Source: Micromonospora cabrerizensis
Lineage (GTDB): Bacteria; Actinomycetota; Actinomycetes; Mycobacteriales; Micromonosporaceae
Assembly: GCF_022230955.1 (NCBI RefSeq)
Contig: NZ_JAKKFI010000059.1
Span: 26,844 to 90,843, forward strand
Direction: 5' to 3'
DNA length: 64,000 nucleotides
Shown here: positions 1-12,294 of the stretch, one piece after another
Layout: each line of letters starts with the position of its first letter
Numbering within the stretch: position 1 is the first letter of the stretch
Program-made: the position numbers and the translations under genes
The notes under the pieces: model-generated
Seen by the model: the letters and a program-made list of their open reading frames with translations, nothing else
What the model was told of the DNA's origin: nothing
Database searches by the model: none

Positions 1-1
1 T

Positions 2-658
2 TTCCTGCGGACCGGGCGTGCACTGGCCCCGTTGCTCGCCGGCCTGGTCGTTCTCGGCACCCTCTACGGAGGGGGCCGCGCCCAGCCGGCGGAGGCGTAC
101 GGCGTCTCGGCCGTGGTCCTCTTCCCGGTGATCGCCTGGCAGACCAAGATCCTTCTGGACGTGGAGCCGGACGTGCAGCGCCGGCTGGCGCAGGTGGCGG
201 TCGGGGTTGCCCGGGAGCGGCTGGCCGGGCTCCTCGCGGCCGGTGTGGCGGCCCTGGTGACGGTGGCCGTGGCGCTGCTCTTTCCGTGGCTCGTCGGCGG
301 GGTCACCGGCCCGGTCGACCCGGGGGACCGGTCGATCCCGGTCGGGCTCGCGCTGGGAGTGTGGGCGCACCTGCTCGCCGTACCCGCTGCGGTTGCCCTC
401 GGCGCGCTGGCCAGCCGGGCGTCGGTGGGCGGTGCCGGGTACGGCGTCGCGGTGCTGACCCTCGGCGGGGTCGGGGCGGTGGTGCTCGGCCTGAGTGGGT
501 CGGTGGCCCCCTGGCTGGCCCCGCCGATCATGGCCGCCGCCCGCACCACCGGCGGCGACGCGGCCGCGCTCACCCTGTTGGGGCTGAGCGGGTGGGCGCT
601 GGCCTGGAGCGCCGCGGTGGTCGGCGGCTATCTGTGGCGGCGGCGGGCCCAGGGCTGA
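2..658 (+). CDS. Membrane protein, 3' fragment (possible ABC-type permease)
   Basis: This reading frame is open from the first bases and ends at a TGA at 656-658, so the gene begins outside the window. The visible 218 residues contain about five or six hydrophobic stretches (for example residues 11-20, 79-99, 118-138, 149-168 and 190-210) and end in a short basic RRRAQG tail, so it is an integral membrane protein. The layout of Ala/Gly/Val-rich helices is like the permease half of an actinobacterial ABC exporter, but no family signature is visible and the assignment is a guess. It lies upstream of the rplJ promoter on the same strand, with no clear terminator between them. Confidence 0.6.
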   Translation, partial: FLRTGRALAPLLAGLVVLGTLYGGGRAQPAEAYGVSAVVLFPVIAWQTKILLDVEPDVQRRLAQVAVGVARERLAGLLAAGVAALVTVAVALLFPWLVGGVTGPVDPGDRSIPVGLALGVWAHLLAVPAAVALGALASRASVGGAGYGVAVLTLGGVGAVVLGLSGSVAPWLAPPIMAAARTTGGDAAALTLLGLSGWALAWSAAVVGGYLWRRRAQG

Positions 659-696
659 CCCTGCGGCTGCCGGTGGCGCGGCTCACCGGCCGCGAT

Positions 697-725
697 TTGG
701 TGCTGGTGGCCGGGGCGCGTACTCT
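697..725 (+). promoter_or_regulatory. Promoter candidate for rplJ-rplL
   Basis: A TTGGTG hexamer at 697-702 is followed after exactly 17 nt by TACTCT at 720-725. This fits an actinobacterial housekeeping (sigma70-type) promoter and would start transcription near 732, just upstream of the L10-type leader. The rpsL promoter candidate has the same -10 hexamer. Confidence 0.55.
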
Positions 726-749
726 TCAACCGTCATCCGTGTTCTCACG

Positions 750-890
750 GTTGAGGAACCACCCAAAGACCGCTGGTCACCGTGCTTCGGCACGGTCGAA
801 GGTCCCGCGACGACGGGCGACCCGCGTAGGGCGGCAAGCGTAACTCGGCAGTGTTCATGGTCCGCCGACCGTGATGATCTACCGGCCCTC
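750..890 (+). ncRNA. Ribosomal protein L10 leader (autoregulatory mRNA element)
   Basis: The untranslated stretch before rplJ contains an AAAGACCGCTGGT block near 768, a GTGCTTCGGCAC hairpin near 782-793, and the GGTCCCGCGACGACGGG segment. From memory these are typical of the L10 leader, which L10(L12)4 binds to repress its own operon. The position directly before rplJ supports this. Exact boundaries are approximate, and a covariance search would fix them. Confidence 0.6.
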
Positions 891-919
891 GCCCCGTGCG
901 CCCTGCGCCGGGGCTTTTT
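891..919 (+). terminator. Intrinsic terminator or attenuator in the rplJ leader
   Basis: GCCCCG (891-896) pairs with CGGGGC (909-914) around a 12-nt loop that can pair further (GCGC with GCGC), followed directly by five T. It lies 80 nt before rplJ and after the L10 leader. It is therefore best read as the terminator arm of an attenuator rather than the end of an upstream gene. This is one of the few hairpins in the window with a true U tract. Confidence 0.6.
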
Positions 920-998
920 CGTTGTCGTGCTGCCTCCGCCCCCGTTCTCGGTTTCGGCCGTGACGGGGACCAGCCTCGAGTAACGAGAGAGGAGGGAC

Positions 999-1544
999 AT
1001 GGCGGACAAGCCGATCCGGGCCGACAAGGCCACGGCCGTTGCTGAGCTGACCGAGAGCTTCCGCAGTTCGGGCGCCACCGTGCTGACCGAGTACCGCGGT
1101 CTGACGGTTTCCCAGCTCACCCAGCTTCGGCGCTCGCTCGGCGCCGAGACCAGCTACACGGTCGCGAAGAACACGCTCGCGAAGCGTGCAGCGACGGACG
1201 CGGGCATCACCGGCCTCGACGAGCTGTTCACCGGTCCTACCGCGCTGACTTTCGTTTCGGGCGACGTCGTCGAGGCGGCGAAGGGGCTTCGCGACTTCGC
1301 GAAGGCCAACCCGAAGCTCGTCATCAAGGGCGGTGTCTTCGAGGGCAAGGCCATTTCCGCGGCCGAGGTCACGAAGCTTGCCGACCTGGAGTCCCGCGAG
1401 GTGCTGCTGGCCAAGCTGGCCGGCGCGATGAAGGGCAACCTGAGCAAGGCCGCGGCCCTGTTCCAGGCCCCGCTGTCGAAGACCGCCCGCCTGGCGGCAG
1501 CTCTGCAGGACAAGCGCGAGAAGGAGGGCGCCGAGGCGGCCTGA
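999..1544 (+). CDS. rplJ: 50S ribosomal protein L10
   Basis: L10 forms the base of the ribosomal stalk and binds L7/L12 dimers through its C-terminal helix. The 181-residue protein starts [20 protein letters not shown] and has the family's conserved YRGLT and [10 protein letters not shown] segments (about residues 31-35 and 52-61). Its length is close to other actinobacterial L10 proteins. The ATG is preceded by a strong GAGAGGAGGG ribosome-binding site. rplL follows after 55 nt, giving the usual rplJ-rplL pair. Expression is likely controlled by the L10 leader and the upstream attenuator. Confidence 0.97.
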   Translation: MADKPIRADKATAVAELTESFRSSGATVLTEYRGLTVSQLTQLRRSLGAETSYTVAKNTLAKRAATDAGITGLDELFTGPTALTFVSGDVVEAAKGLRDFAKANPKLVIKGGVFEGKAISAAEVTKLADLESREVLLAKLAGAMKGNLSKAAALFQAPLSKTARLAAALQDKREKEGAEAA

Positions 1545-1599
1545 TGGCTCCCACGGCGCACCAGTTCTTACTTAACAGAATCAGGAAAGGACGCCAGAT

Positions 1600-1986
1600 A
1601 TGGCGAAGCTCAGCACCGACGAGCTGCTCGACGCGTTCAAGGAGATGACGCTGATCGAGCTCTCTGAGTTCGTGAAGCAGTTCGAGGAGACCTTCGAGGT
1701 CACCGCCGCGGCTCCGGTCGCCATCGCGGGCCCGGGCGGGGGCGGCGGCACTGCTGCTCCGGTCGAGGAGGAGAAGGACGAGTTCGACGTCATCCTCGAG
1801 GCTGACGGCGGCAAGAAGATCCAGGTCATCAAGGTCGTGCGTGAGCTGACCGGCCTGGGCCTCAAGGAGGCCAAGGACGCGGTCGAGTCCGCGCCGAAGG
1901 CCATCCTGGAGAAGGTCAACAAGGAGACCGCCGACAAGGCGAAGGCCAAGCTCGAGGGCGAAGGCGCCAAGGTCACCCTCAAGTGA
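1600..1986 (+). CDS. rplL: 50S ribosomal protein L7/L12
   Basis: L7/L12 is the multicopy stalk protein that recruits and stimulates the translational GTPases. The 128-residue product has an N-terminal dimerisation helix ([20 protein letters not shown]), a flexible Gly-rich hinge near residues 47-52, and the conserved C-terminal [21 protein letters not shown] and [12 protein letters not shown] helices that contact EF-G and EF-Tu. It follows rplJ closely, with an AGGAAAGGA ribosome-binding site before the ATG. The pair is probably separated from rpoB by the hairpin at 2041-2077. Confidence 0.97.
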   Translation: MAKLSTDELLDAFKEMTLIELSEFVKQFEETFEVTAAAPVAIAGPGGGGGTAAPVEEEKDEFDVILEADGGKKIQVIKVVRELTGLGLKEAKDAVESAPKAILEKVNKETADKAKAKLEGEGAKVTLK

Positions 1987-2400
1987 CCTGAGTTCCACCA
2001 GCGCGTATCCCGGCTCGTGAGCCGGGACACGATCGCGTCGCGGCGGGCGGTGATCCGACACGGATCGCCGCCCGCCGTGTTGGTGGATCCGGTGCCGACC
2101 GCTCCTGAGCTGGGCTCGGACCACCGGCACGGGCGACCCGAACGAGCGCGGAGGGTCGCCCGCCAGGAGGAAAGAAGCGGCGACCCGGATACCGGCCCTT
2201 GACGCGGCCCCGGGCTGCCAGGCACGCTGACACCAGCAAGACACCGCGCTTGCGACGGCCACGACGTGGGTATGACAGCGGCGGCACCATCGGCCGCTTC
2301 GACCCGAGCGGCCCAGTGGGGACGTTGCGTTCTGAGCGGCCCGGCAGACCCCGGTTGACGGGGGCCGAGGCACGTTCCGCAAACGACCTGCGGGGTGGGC
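1987..2400. other. Intergenic region rplL-rpoB, non-coding
   Basis: This 414-nt stretch carries the large hairpin at 2041-2077 and otherwise shows no gene-like frame with a ribosome-binding site or family match. Short open frames exist but look like GC-bias noise. The rpoB promoter lies at its 3' edge. Confidence 0.5.
2041..2077 (+). terminator. Hairpin downstream of rplL
   Basis: A 17-bp stem (2041-2057 with 2061-2077, one G-U pair) closes a 3-nt ACA loop. There is no U run after it, only a TGTTGGTGG. It probably terminates or attenuates rplJ-rplL transcription before the rpoB promoter, or stabilises the 3' end. Confidence 0.6.
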
Positions 2401-2429
2401 TGGACAGCGGTTAGCCTCTCGGCTACACT
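2401..2429 (+). promoter_or_regulatory. Promoter candidate for rpoB-rpoC
   Basis: TGGACA (2401-2406) and TACACT (2424-2429) are separated by 17 nt, a good match to the principal sigma factor consensus. Transcription would start near 2436, leaving a leader of about 120 nt. The -10 lies in a small inverted repeat (TAGCC-TCTC-GGCTA, 2412-2425), which could be an operator or chance. Confidence 0.6.
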
Positions 2430-2464
2430 GCTAGTTTGCGCTGCCTTCCGACTTGACCCCTGCT

Positions 2465-2492
2465 CGGAAATGTCCGTTTACGGATATTTCTG
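2465..2492 (+). promoter_or_regulatory. Stem-loop in the rpoB leader
   Basis: GAAATGTCCG (2467-2476) pairs with CGGATATTTC (2481-2490) around a TTTA loop, with one G-U pair and two further closing pairs. It is unusually AT-rich for this genome and sits about 30 nt into the predicted rpoB transcript. No family was recognised; it may affect mRNA stability or regulation. Confidence 0.35.
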
Positions 2493-2556
2493 GTGGGGTC
2501 ATTGGAGTGCACGCGTACCAGCCGTTCTGCAGCACCGGTCCTCGGAAGGACGCATC

Positions 2557-5500
2557 TTGGCAGCTTCCCGCCCTGCGAAGACCAGTCGTACGTCGAGCGC
2601 ATTCGCTCCCCGCCGAGTTTCATTCGGCAGGATCACCGAACACCTCGAGGTCCCCAACCTCCTTGCCATCCAGAACGAGTCCTTCGACTGGCTCGTCGGC
2701 AACGAGGCTTGGCAGGGCCGGTCGGCGGACGACCCGCACGCACGCTCGGGTCTCGCGGAGATCCTTGAAGAGATCAGTCCCATTGAGGACTTCTCCGGCA
2801 CCATGTCACTTTCCTTCTCGGCGCCGCGCTTCGACGAGGTCAAGGCCTCGATCGAGGAGTGCAAGGAGAAGGACCTGACCTACTGCGCTCCGCTCTTCGT
2901 GACCGCGGAGTTCACCAACAACACCACTGGCGAGATCAAGAGCCAGACGGTGTTCATGGGTGACTTCCCGATGATGACGCCCAAGGGCACCTTCGTCATC
3001 AACGGCACCGAGCGCGTCGTGGTCAGCCAGCTCGTCCGGTCCCCGGGCGTGTATTTCGACAAGCAGCCGGACAAGACCTCCGACCGCGACCTCTCCAGCG
3101 TCAAGGTCATCCCGAGTCGGGGTGCCTGGCTGGAGTTTGACATCGACAAGCGCGACACGGTCGGCGTACGTATCGACCGGAAGCGTCGGCAGGCCGTCAC
3201 GGTCCTGCTCAAGGCCGTCGGATGGTCGGCTGAGCGGATCCGTGAGAAGTTCGGCTGGTCCGAGCTGATGATGACCACGCTCGAGAAGGACCACATCGCC
3301 GGCGCCGACGAGGCTCTGCTCGACATCTACCGCAAGCTGCGCCCTGGCGAGCCGCCGACGCGCGAGAACGCCCAGACCCTGCTCGACAACCTCTTCTTCA
3401 ACCCGAAGCGGTACGACGTCGCCAAGGTCGGGCGCTACAAGTTCAACAAGAAGCTCGAAGTGAACGTGCCGATCACCACGGGCACGCTCACCGAGGACGA
3501 CATCGTCGCCACCGTGGAGTACCTGTGCCGGCTGCACGCCGGTGAGGACGGCTACGAGGCCGACGACATCGACCACTTCGGCAACCGTCGCCTGCGCACC
3601 GTGGGTGAGCTGATCCAGAACCAGGTTCGGGTCGGCCTGTCCCGCATGGAGCGGGTCGTCCGGGAGCGGATGACCACGCAGGACGTCGAGGCGATCACGC
3701 CGCAGACCCTGATCAACATCCGCCCGGTGGTGGCGGCGATCAAGGAGTTCTTCGGTACGTCGCAGCTGTCCCAGTTCATGGACCAGACCAACCCGCTGGC
3801 GGGCCTGACCCACCGGCGCCGGCTGAGCGCGCTCGGCCCTGGTGGTCTGTCCCGTGAGCGGGCCGGCTTCGAGGTCCGCGACGTGCACCCGTCCCACTAC
3901 GGCCGGATGTGCCCGATCGAGACGCCGGAAGGCCCGAACATCGGCCTGATCGGCGCGCTGTCCACCTTCGCCCGGGTCAACCCGTTCGGCTTCATCGAGA
4001 CGCCGTACCGGAAGGTCGTCGAGGGTCGGGTCACCGACCAGATCGACTACCTGACCGCGGACGAGGAGGACCGGTTCGTCAAGGCCCAGGCCAACGCGCG
4101 CCTGAAGGCTGACGGCACGTTCGCCGAGGACCGGGTGCTCTGCCGTCGTAAGGGTGGCGAGACCGAGGACGTCGTCCCCGGTGCCGTCGACTACATGGAC
4201 GTCTCGCCCCGGCAGATGACCTCGGTCGCGACCGCCATGATCCCGTTCCTCGAGCACGACGACGCCAACCGGGCACTGATGGGCGCGAACATGCAGCGCC
4301 AGGCGGTGCCGCTGGTCAAGGCCGAGGCGCCGCTCGTGGGCACGGGCATGGAATACCGGGCCGCGGTCGACGCTGGCGACGTGGTGGTCGCCGAGGTCGG
4401 CGGTGTGATCGAGGATCTCTGCGCCGACTACGTCACCATCCACCAGGATGACGGCCACCGCCGGACGTACCTGCTGCACAAGTTCCGCCGCTCCAACGCC
4501 GGCTCCTGCGTCAACCAGAAGCCGGTCGTCTTCGAGGGCGACCGCGTCGAGGCCGGTCAGGTCATCGCCGACGGTCCGTGCACCGACGAGGGCGAGATGG
4601 CACTCGGACGCAACCTGCTGGTGGCGTTCATGTGCTGGGAGGGCCACAACTACGAGGACGCGATCATCCTGTCGCAGCGCCTCGTGCAGCAGGACGTGCT
4701 CACCTCGATCCACATCGAGGAGCACGAGGTCGACGCTCGGGACACCAAGCTCGGCCCGGAGGAGATCACCCGCGACATCCCGAACGTCAGCGAGGAAATG
4801 CTCGCTGACCTCGACGAGCGCGGCATCATCCGGATCGGTGCCGAGGTCGTCCCCGGTGACATCCTGGTCGGCAAGGTCACGCCCAAGGGTGAGACCGAGC
4901 TGACCCCGGAGGAGCGGCTGCTCCGCGCGATCTTCGGTGAGAAGGCGCGTGAGGTTCGGGACACCTCGCTGAAGGTGCCGCACGGCGAGACCGGCACGGT
5001 CATCGGTGTGCGCACGTTCTCCCGCGAGGACGGCGACGAGCTGCCGCCGGGTGTCAACGAGCTGGTCCGGGTCTACGTCGCCCAGAAGCGCAAGATCCAG
5101 GACGGCGACAAGCTCGCCGGCCGGCACGGCAACAAGGGCGTCATCTCGAAGATCCTCCCGATCGAGGACATGCCGTTCCTCGAGGACGGCACCCCGGTCG
5201 ACATCGTGCTCAACCCGCTCGGTGTGCCGAGCCGGATGAACATCGGCCAGGTTCTGGAGACCCACCTCGGTTGGGTCGCCAAGACCGGTTGGAAGGTCGA
5301 GGGTGACGACGCCGACTGGAAGCGCCAGCTCCGCTCGATCGACGCGCACGAGTCCGAGGGGGACACCAACGTGGCCACCCCGGTCTTCGACGGTGCCCGC
5401 GAGGAGGAGATCTCCGGTCTGCTCGAGTCGACCCTGCCCAACCGGGACGGCAAGCAGCTGATCGGGCGTACCGGCAAGGCGCAGCTGTTCGACGGTCGTT

Positions 5501-5988
5501 CCGGTGAGCCGCTGCCGGACCCGATCGCGGTCGGTTACGTCTACATCCTGAAGCTCAACCACCTGGTCGACGACAAGATCCACGCTCGTTCGACCGGCCC
5601 GTACTCGATGATCACGCAGCAGCCGCTGGGTGGTAAGGCGCAGTTCGGTGGTCAGCGTTTCGGTGAGATGGAGTGCTGGGCGATGCAGGCGTACGGCGCC
5701 GCGTACGCCCTGCAGGAGCTGCTCACGATCAAGTCCGACGACGTGCTCGGCCGAGTGAAGGTCTACGAGGCCATCGTCAAGGGCGAGAACATCCCGGAGC
5801 CGGGCATCCCGGAGTCGTTCAAGGTGCTGCTCAAGGAGCTGCAGTCGCTGTGCCTCAACGTCGAGGTGCTCTCCAGCGACGGTGTGGCCCTGGAAATGCG
5901 CGAGACCGACGACGAGGTGTTCCGGGCCGCTGAGGAGCTGGGCATCGACCTGTCCCGGCGCGAGCCGAGCTCGGTCGAAGAGGTCTGA
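2557..5988 (+). CDS. rpoB: DNA-directed RNA polymerase subunit beta
   Basis: RpoB forms half of the RNA polymerase active-site cleft and the rifampicin pocket. The TTG at 2557 is chosen because GGAAGGA ends 6 nt before it and the protein then starts [20 protein letters not shown], the usual actinobacterial N-terminus. The frame is open back to 2395, but that part overlaps the promoter and leader. The product is 1143 residues. The rifampicin region is at residues about 402-426, with Q406, D409, H419 and S424 conserved. Positions equivalent to E. coli 518, 522 and 527 are Thr411, Ala415 and Arg420. The C-terminal catalytic segments ([27 protein letters not shown]) are intact. rpoC follows after 80 nt. 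Confidence 0.98.
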   Translation: MAASRPAKTSRTSSAFAPRRVSFGRITEHLEVPNLLAIQNESFDWLVGNEAWQGRSADDPHARSGLAEILEEISPIEDFSGTMSLSFSAPRFDEVKASIEECKEKDLTYCAPLFVTAEFTNNTTGEIKSQTVFMGDFPMMTPKGTFVINGTERVVVSQLVRSPGVYFDKQPDKTSDRDLSSVKVIPSRGAWLEFDIDKRDTVGVRIDRKRRQAVTVLLKAVGWSAERIREKFGWSELMMTTLEKDHIAGADEALLDIYRKLRPGEPPTRENAQTLLDNLFFNPKRYDVAKVGRYKFNKKLEVNVPITTGTLTEDDIVATVEYLCRLHAGEDGYEADDIDHFGNRRLRTVGELIQNQVRVGLSRMERVVRERMTTQDVEAITPQTLINIRPVVAAIKEFFGTSQLSQFMDQTNPLAGLTHRRRLSALGPGGLSRERAGFEVRDVHPSHYGRMCPIETPEGPNIGLIGALSTFARVNPFGFIETPYRKVVEGRVTDQIDYLTADEEDRFVKAQANARLKADGTFAEDRVLCRRKGGETEDVVPGAVDYMDVSPRQMTSVATAMIPFLEHDDANRALMGANMQRQAVPLVKAEAPLVGTGMEYRAAVDAGDVVVAEVGGVIEDLCADYVTIHQDDGHRRTYLLHKFRRSNAGSCVNQKPVVFEGDRVEAGQVIADGPCTDEGEMALGRNLLVAFMCWEGHNYEDAIILSQRLVQQDVLTSIHIEEHEVDARDTKLGPEEITRDIPNVSEEMLADLDERGIIRIGAEVVPGDILVGKVTPKGETELTPEERLLRAIFGEKAREVRDTSLKVPHGETGTVIGVRTFSREDGDELPPGVNELVRVYVAQKRKIQDGDKLAGRHGNKGVISKILPIEDMPFLEDGTPVDIVLNPLGVPSRMNIGQVLETHLGWVAKTGWKVEGDDADWKRQLRSIDAHESEGDTNVATPVFDGAREEEISGLLESTLPNRDGKQLIGRTGKAQLFDGRSGEPLPDPIAVGYVYILKLNHLVDDKIHARSTGPYSMITQQPLGGKAQFGGQRFGEMECWAMQAYGAAYALQELLTIKSDDVLGRVKVYEAIVKGENIPEPGIPESFKVLLKELQSLCLNVEVLSSDGVALEMRETDDEVFRAAEELGIDLSRREPSSVEEV

Positions 5989-5997
5989 GGTGAGCGG

Positions 5998-6023
5998 TCG
6001 GGGGCCGGTTCGCCGGCCCCCGA
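5998..6023 (+). terminator. Hairpin between rpoB and rpoC
   Basis: A perfect 11-bp GC stem (5998-6008 with 6013-6023) closes a TTCG tetraloop, a very stable fold. It has no U tract and lies inside an operon. It is therefore more likely an RNA-stability or partial-attenuation element than a full terminator. Confidence 0.45.
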
Positions 6024-6068
6024 CCCCGCCCGAGAATTAGCAGTACAGACGACGACATAGGGGACATA

Positions 6069-9956
<3,888 letters not shown>

Positions 9957-9966
9957 GCACCAATCG

Positions 9967-10006
9967 CACGACGAGGCCCCCGGTTTCCGCCGGGGGCCTC
10001 GTCGTG
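9967..10006 (+). terminator. Terminator of the rpoBC operon
   Basis: A perfect 17-bp stem (9967-9983 with 9990-10006) closes a 6-nt loop and starts 10 nt after the rpoC stop codon. No U run follows. Its length and position make it the clearest operon end in this part of the window. Confidence 0.8.
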
Positions 10007-10050
10007 TCCGGACCCACCCACCCCCGGTCCGAGTTCGGCATGATGGGGGT

Positions 10051-10419
10051 ATGACGACCGCACCCGGGCAGGTGCCCGTCGCGCAGCAGGGCCTGCGCCA
10101 CCCGCTCGACCCGGACCCGGCCCGCGCCACGAAGGCGCGGGCGGTCTTCGCGCTGGGGCTGATCGGCATGCTGACCGGTCTCTTCATCGGCGGGGTGGTG
10201 CCGGCGACGGTGGCACTGCAACTGGCCCGCCAGGCGCGCCGTGAGGCGTACACCTCGGGGGGTTTCCTGACCGGCGGGGCCTGGCTGCGACGGGGGGAGC
10301 GGATGGCCTGGACCGGCCTCGTGCTGGTCGCGGTCACCGTGGTCGTCGCCGTGGTGATCGGGGTGGTGCGGTTGGCCGGCGCGCCGTTCGGCCACGACTA
10401 CCCGACGAACATGGACTGA
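10051..10419 (+). CDS. Small two-helix membrane protein, function unknown
   Basis: The 122-residue product has a polar N-terminus (about 28 residues), two hydrophobic helices (about 31-57 and 87-110) joined by a basic loop, and a short hydrophilic tail. It resembles DUF4190-type small membrane proteins of actinobacteria, but no specific function is known to me. There is no ribosome-binding site. A CATGAT hexamer at 10039-10044 sits 6 nt before the ATG, so the mRNA is probably leaderless. It precedes another small membrane-protein gene of the same general type. Confidence 0.7.
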   Translation: MTTAPGQVPVAQQGLRHPLDPDPARATKARAVFALGLIGMLTGLFIGGVVPATVALQLARQARREAYTSGGFLTGGAWLRRGERMAWTGLVLVAVTVVVAVVIGVVRLAGAPFGHDYPTNMD

Positions 10420-10519
10420 GCCGCCCGTGGCCGCGCCGGGCGCGGGCGGCGGCACCCTCGGCGGTAGCCTGGCCGGTGTCCGCCGTGCGGCGGCGGTGCC
10501 CTTTCGACAGGAGGACCTC

Positions 10520-11413
10520 GTGACGGAACCGGCGCGGCCCCCTGCGGACGAACCGGCCGGTCATCCGGACGCGCCGACCCCGCCCGAGCCGAGTGACTGG
10601 GCGCGACCGGGCCCGAGCAGCGCGCCGCACCCACCCGCGGCCGCGCCGTCGTCTTCCGCGCCGTCATCTGTCGCGCCGTCGTCTCCCGCGCCGCACCCCG
10701 GTTGGGGCCCGACCACGCCGACCGGCTCCGGCCAGCCGTACCCGGTCTCCGGTGCGCCGACCCCGCCACCACCTGGTTGGGGTGCGCCGTCGTCGGGGCC
10801 TGGTGTGCCTCCTGGTTGGGGTCCGCCGTCGTCGGGGCCTGGCGCACCTGGGGGTTGGGGTGCGCCGTCGTCGGGGCCTGGTGTGCCTCCTGGTTGGGGT
10901 CCGCCGTCGTCGGGGCCCGGCGCACCCGCGGGTTGGGGTCCGCCGCCACCGGGTCGCGCACCCGGTTGGGGTGGCATGGCCGGGCATCCGGTGCCGCCTC
11001 CCACCGATGACCAGCGCCGGCCGCCGAAGCGGGTGGAGGCGGTGCCCGGTACGCCGTTCGGCGTCGTGCACCTGGACGTGGCGCCGGTCACCTCCGGGCT
11101 GGCCATCGGGGCGCTGGTGGCCGGGGTGGCCTCGGTCCTGGTCTCGCTGCTGGTGATCTGCTTCGGGGTGAGCTTCAGGGACGACGGCGGGGCCTGGGCC
11201 TCCGGAGCGTTCGCCGTGCTCGGGGTGCTGGCCGGTGTGGCGGCGATCGTCACCGGCCTGCTCGGCCAGCGGCAGATCCGCCGGCCGGCGGCGCCTCCCG
11301 CGGTCCGGTTCACCGGCCGGGGGCTCGCGGTGGCCGGAATCAGCTGTGGCGTGGCGGGAGGGGTGCTCAGCCTCCTGGGCCTGGGCCTGGCGTTGCTCCT
11401 CACCCTGGCCTGA
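10520..11413 (+). CDS. Pro/Gly-rich protein with C-terminal membrane domain (DUF4190-like)
   Basis: The GTG at 10520 is preceded by CAGGAGG (10508-10514) and gives 297 residues; the frame also extends upstream without a start signal. Residues 1 to about 170 are a disordered Pro/Gly/Ser-rich cytoplasmic region containing four tandem 13-residue units of the type GWGxPSSGPGxPx. A short polar linker follows, then three hydrophobic helices ending at the C-terminus (about 193-218, 228-250 and 264-297). DUF4190-like membrane domains fused to such tails are common in actinobacteria and have no established function. The tandem DNA repeat suggests the tail length varies between strains. Confidence 0.75.
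   Translation: MTEPARPPADEPAGHPDAPTPPEPSDWARPGPSSAPHPPAAAPSSSAPSSVAPSSPAPHPGWGPTTPTGSGQPYPVSGAPTPPPPGWGAPSSGPGVPPGWGPPSSGPGAPGGWGAPSSGPGVPPGWGPPSSGPGAPAGWGPPPPGRAPGWGGMAGHPVPPPTDDQRRPPKRVEAVPGTPFGVVHLDVAPVTSGLAIGALVAGVASVLVSLLVICFGVSFRDDGGAWASGAFAVLGVLAGVAAIVTGLLGQRQIRRPAAPPAVRFTGRGLAVAGISCGVAGGVLSLLGLGLALLLTLA
10775..10930 (+). repeat. Four tandem 39-bp coding repeats
   Basis: Units start at 10775, 10814, 10853 and 10892, each beginning GGTTGGGG, and a diverged fifth starts at 10931. Units 1 and 3 resemble each other, as do 2 and 4, so a 78-bp dimer was probably duplicated. They encode 13-residue Gly-Trp-Gly units. Confidence 0.85.
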
Positions 11414-11595
11414 GGTCGGTCGCCGTCCGGTCCACGATGTCGGGGCCGAGTGGTGACTCCCCGGTGCCGGCCCGGGGCCGACGGGTGGTCCCGCGGGGAA
11501 GCCGGTACACTTGTGTTCGTAGGTGCCCATCGCGGGCGACGGGGCAGAACGAGTTCGGGCCGGCGGATGTGAGACAGTCGCCGGGCCATTCCGTT

Positions 11596-11624
11596 TTGAC
11601 CTGGGCGGTTGTGGTAGGTACTCT
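11596..11624 (+). promoter_or_regulatory. Promoter candidate for the str operon (rpsL)
   Basis: TTGACC (11596-11601) and TACTCT (11619-11624) are 17 nt apart, the best sigma70-type match upstream of rpsL. The start would fall near 11631, about 290 nt before rpsL, giving a long structured leader. The 180 nt before it (11414-11595) show no gene. Confidence 0.6.
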
Positions 11625-11633
11625 TTCCCCTTG

Positions 11634-11653
11634 TGCCCGGGCATGCCCGGGCA
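11634..11653 (+). promoter_or_regulatory. 20-bp palindrome at the predicted rpsL transcript start
   Basis: The decamer TGCCCGGGCA occurs twice in tandem. Each copy is a palindrome and so is the whole 20-mer. It begins about 10 nt after the -10 hexamer, so it could be an operator or a 5'-terminal mRNA hairpin. Confidence 0.4.
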
Positions 11654-11785
11654 ACTCGTGCGTGCGCTGTGCCCGGAGCCCGGGCGGCGGCACGACAAGC
11701 CAAAGATCCGGGGCGGGGCGACCCGCGCACCGGTGAACAAACCCGGTACGCAACGCGAAAGCGTCGCAACGGGGCCGTGACGAGG

Positions 11786-11805
11786 GCGACACGCCCGACC
11801 GCGGG
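11786..11805 (+). promoter_or_regulatory. Leader block shared with the S10 operon (copy 1)
   Basis: The 20-mer GCGACACGCCCGACCGCGGG is identical to one at 16595-16614 before rpsJ. Its CCGACC can pair with GGTCGG at 11832-11837. Further hairpins follow, including CGGCCGC-GAAT-GCGGCCG at 11882-11899 just before the rpsL ribosome-binding site. It is probably part of a ribosomal-protein leader RNA. Confidence 0.5.
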
Positions 11806-11918
11806 TGCCGGGGTCTCCGCAAGGTGACCCTGGTCGGAATGTAGGAGAGCCGGTCATCAGGCCGGCTAACGAGCGACGGCGCGGCCGCGAATGCGGCCGA
11901 AGGGAGCGGAGAAACCCG

Positions 11919-12293
11919 GTGCCCACGATCCAGCAGCTGGTCCGAAAGGGCCGCCAGGCGAAGACGACCAAGACCAAGACCCCGGCGCTGAAGGGTTCCC
12001 CTCAGCGGCGCGGCGTGTGCACCCGCGTGTACACCACCACCCCGAAGAAGCCGAACTCGGCGCTGCGCAAGGTCGCTCGCGTGAAGCTCAGCAGCCAGAT
12101 CGAGGTGACCGCCTACATCCCGGGCGTCGGTCACAACCTCCAGGAGCACTCGATCGTGCTCGTGCGCGGTGGCCGGGTGAAGGACCTCCCCGGCGTGCGT
12201 TACAAGATCGTTCGCGGCTCGCTGGACACCCAGGGTGTCCGCAACCGCAAGCAGGCGCGCAGCCGTTACGGCGCGAAGAAGGAGAAGAGCTGA
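11919..12293 (+). CDS. rpsL: 30S ribosomal protein S12
   Basis: S12 is a decoding-centre protein that sets translational accuracy. The GTG at 11919 after AGGGAGCGGAG gives 124 residues beginning [15 protein letters not shown], the normal N-terminus and length. The frame stays open upstream, but that part is leader. The lysines of [13 protein letters not shown] and [13 protein letters not shown], where streptomycin resistance changes occur, are wild type. It is the first gene of the str operon and is followed after 1 nt by rpsG. Confidence 0.98.
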   Translation: MPTIQQLVRKGRQAKTTKTKTPALKGSPQRRGVCTRVYTTTPKKPNSALRKVARVKLSSQIEVTAYIPGVGHNLQEHSIVLVRGGRVKDLPGVRYKIVRGSLDTQGVRNRKQARSRYGAKKEKS

Positions 12294-12294
12294 C

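Noticed and set aside
2453..2458. A TTGACC hexamer as a second rpoB -35 box
   Set aside because: No -10-like hexamer lies 16-19 nt downstream.
2395..2556. An upstream extension of rpoB starting at 2395
   Set aside because: It would include the promoter and leader hairpin, has no similarity to RpoB, and the TTG at 2557 has a good ribosome-binding site and the expected N-terminus.
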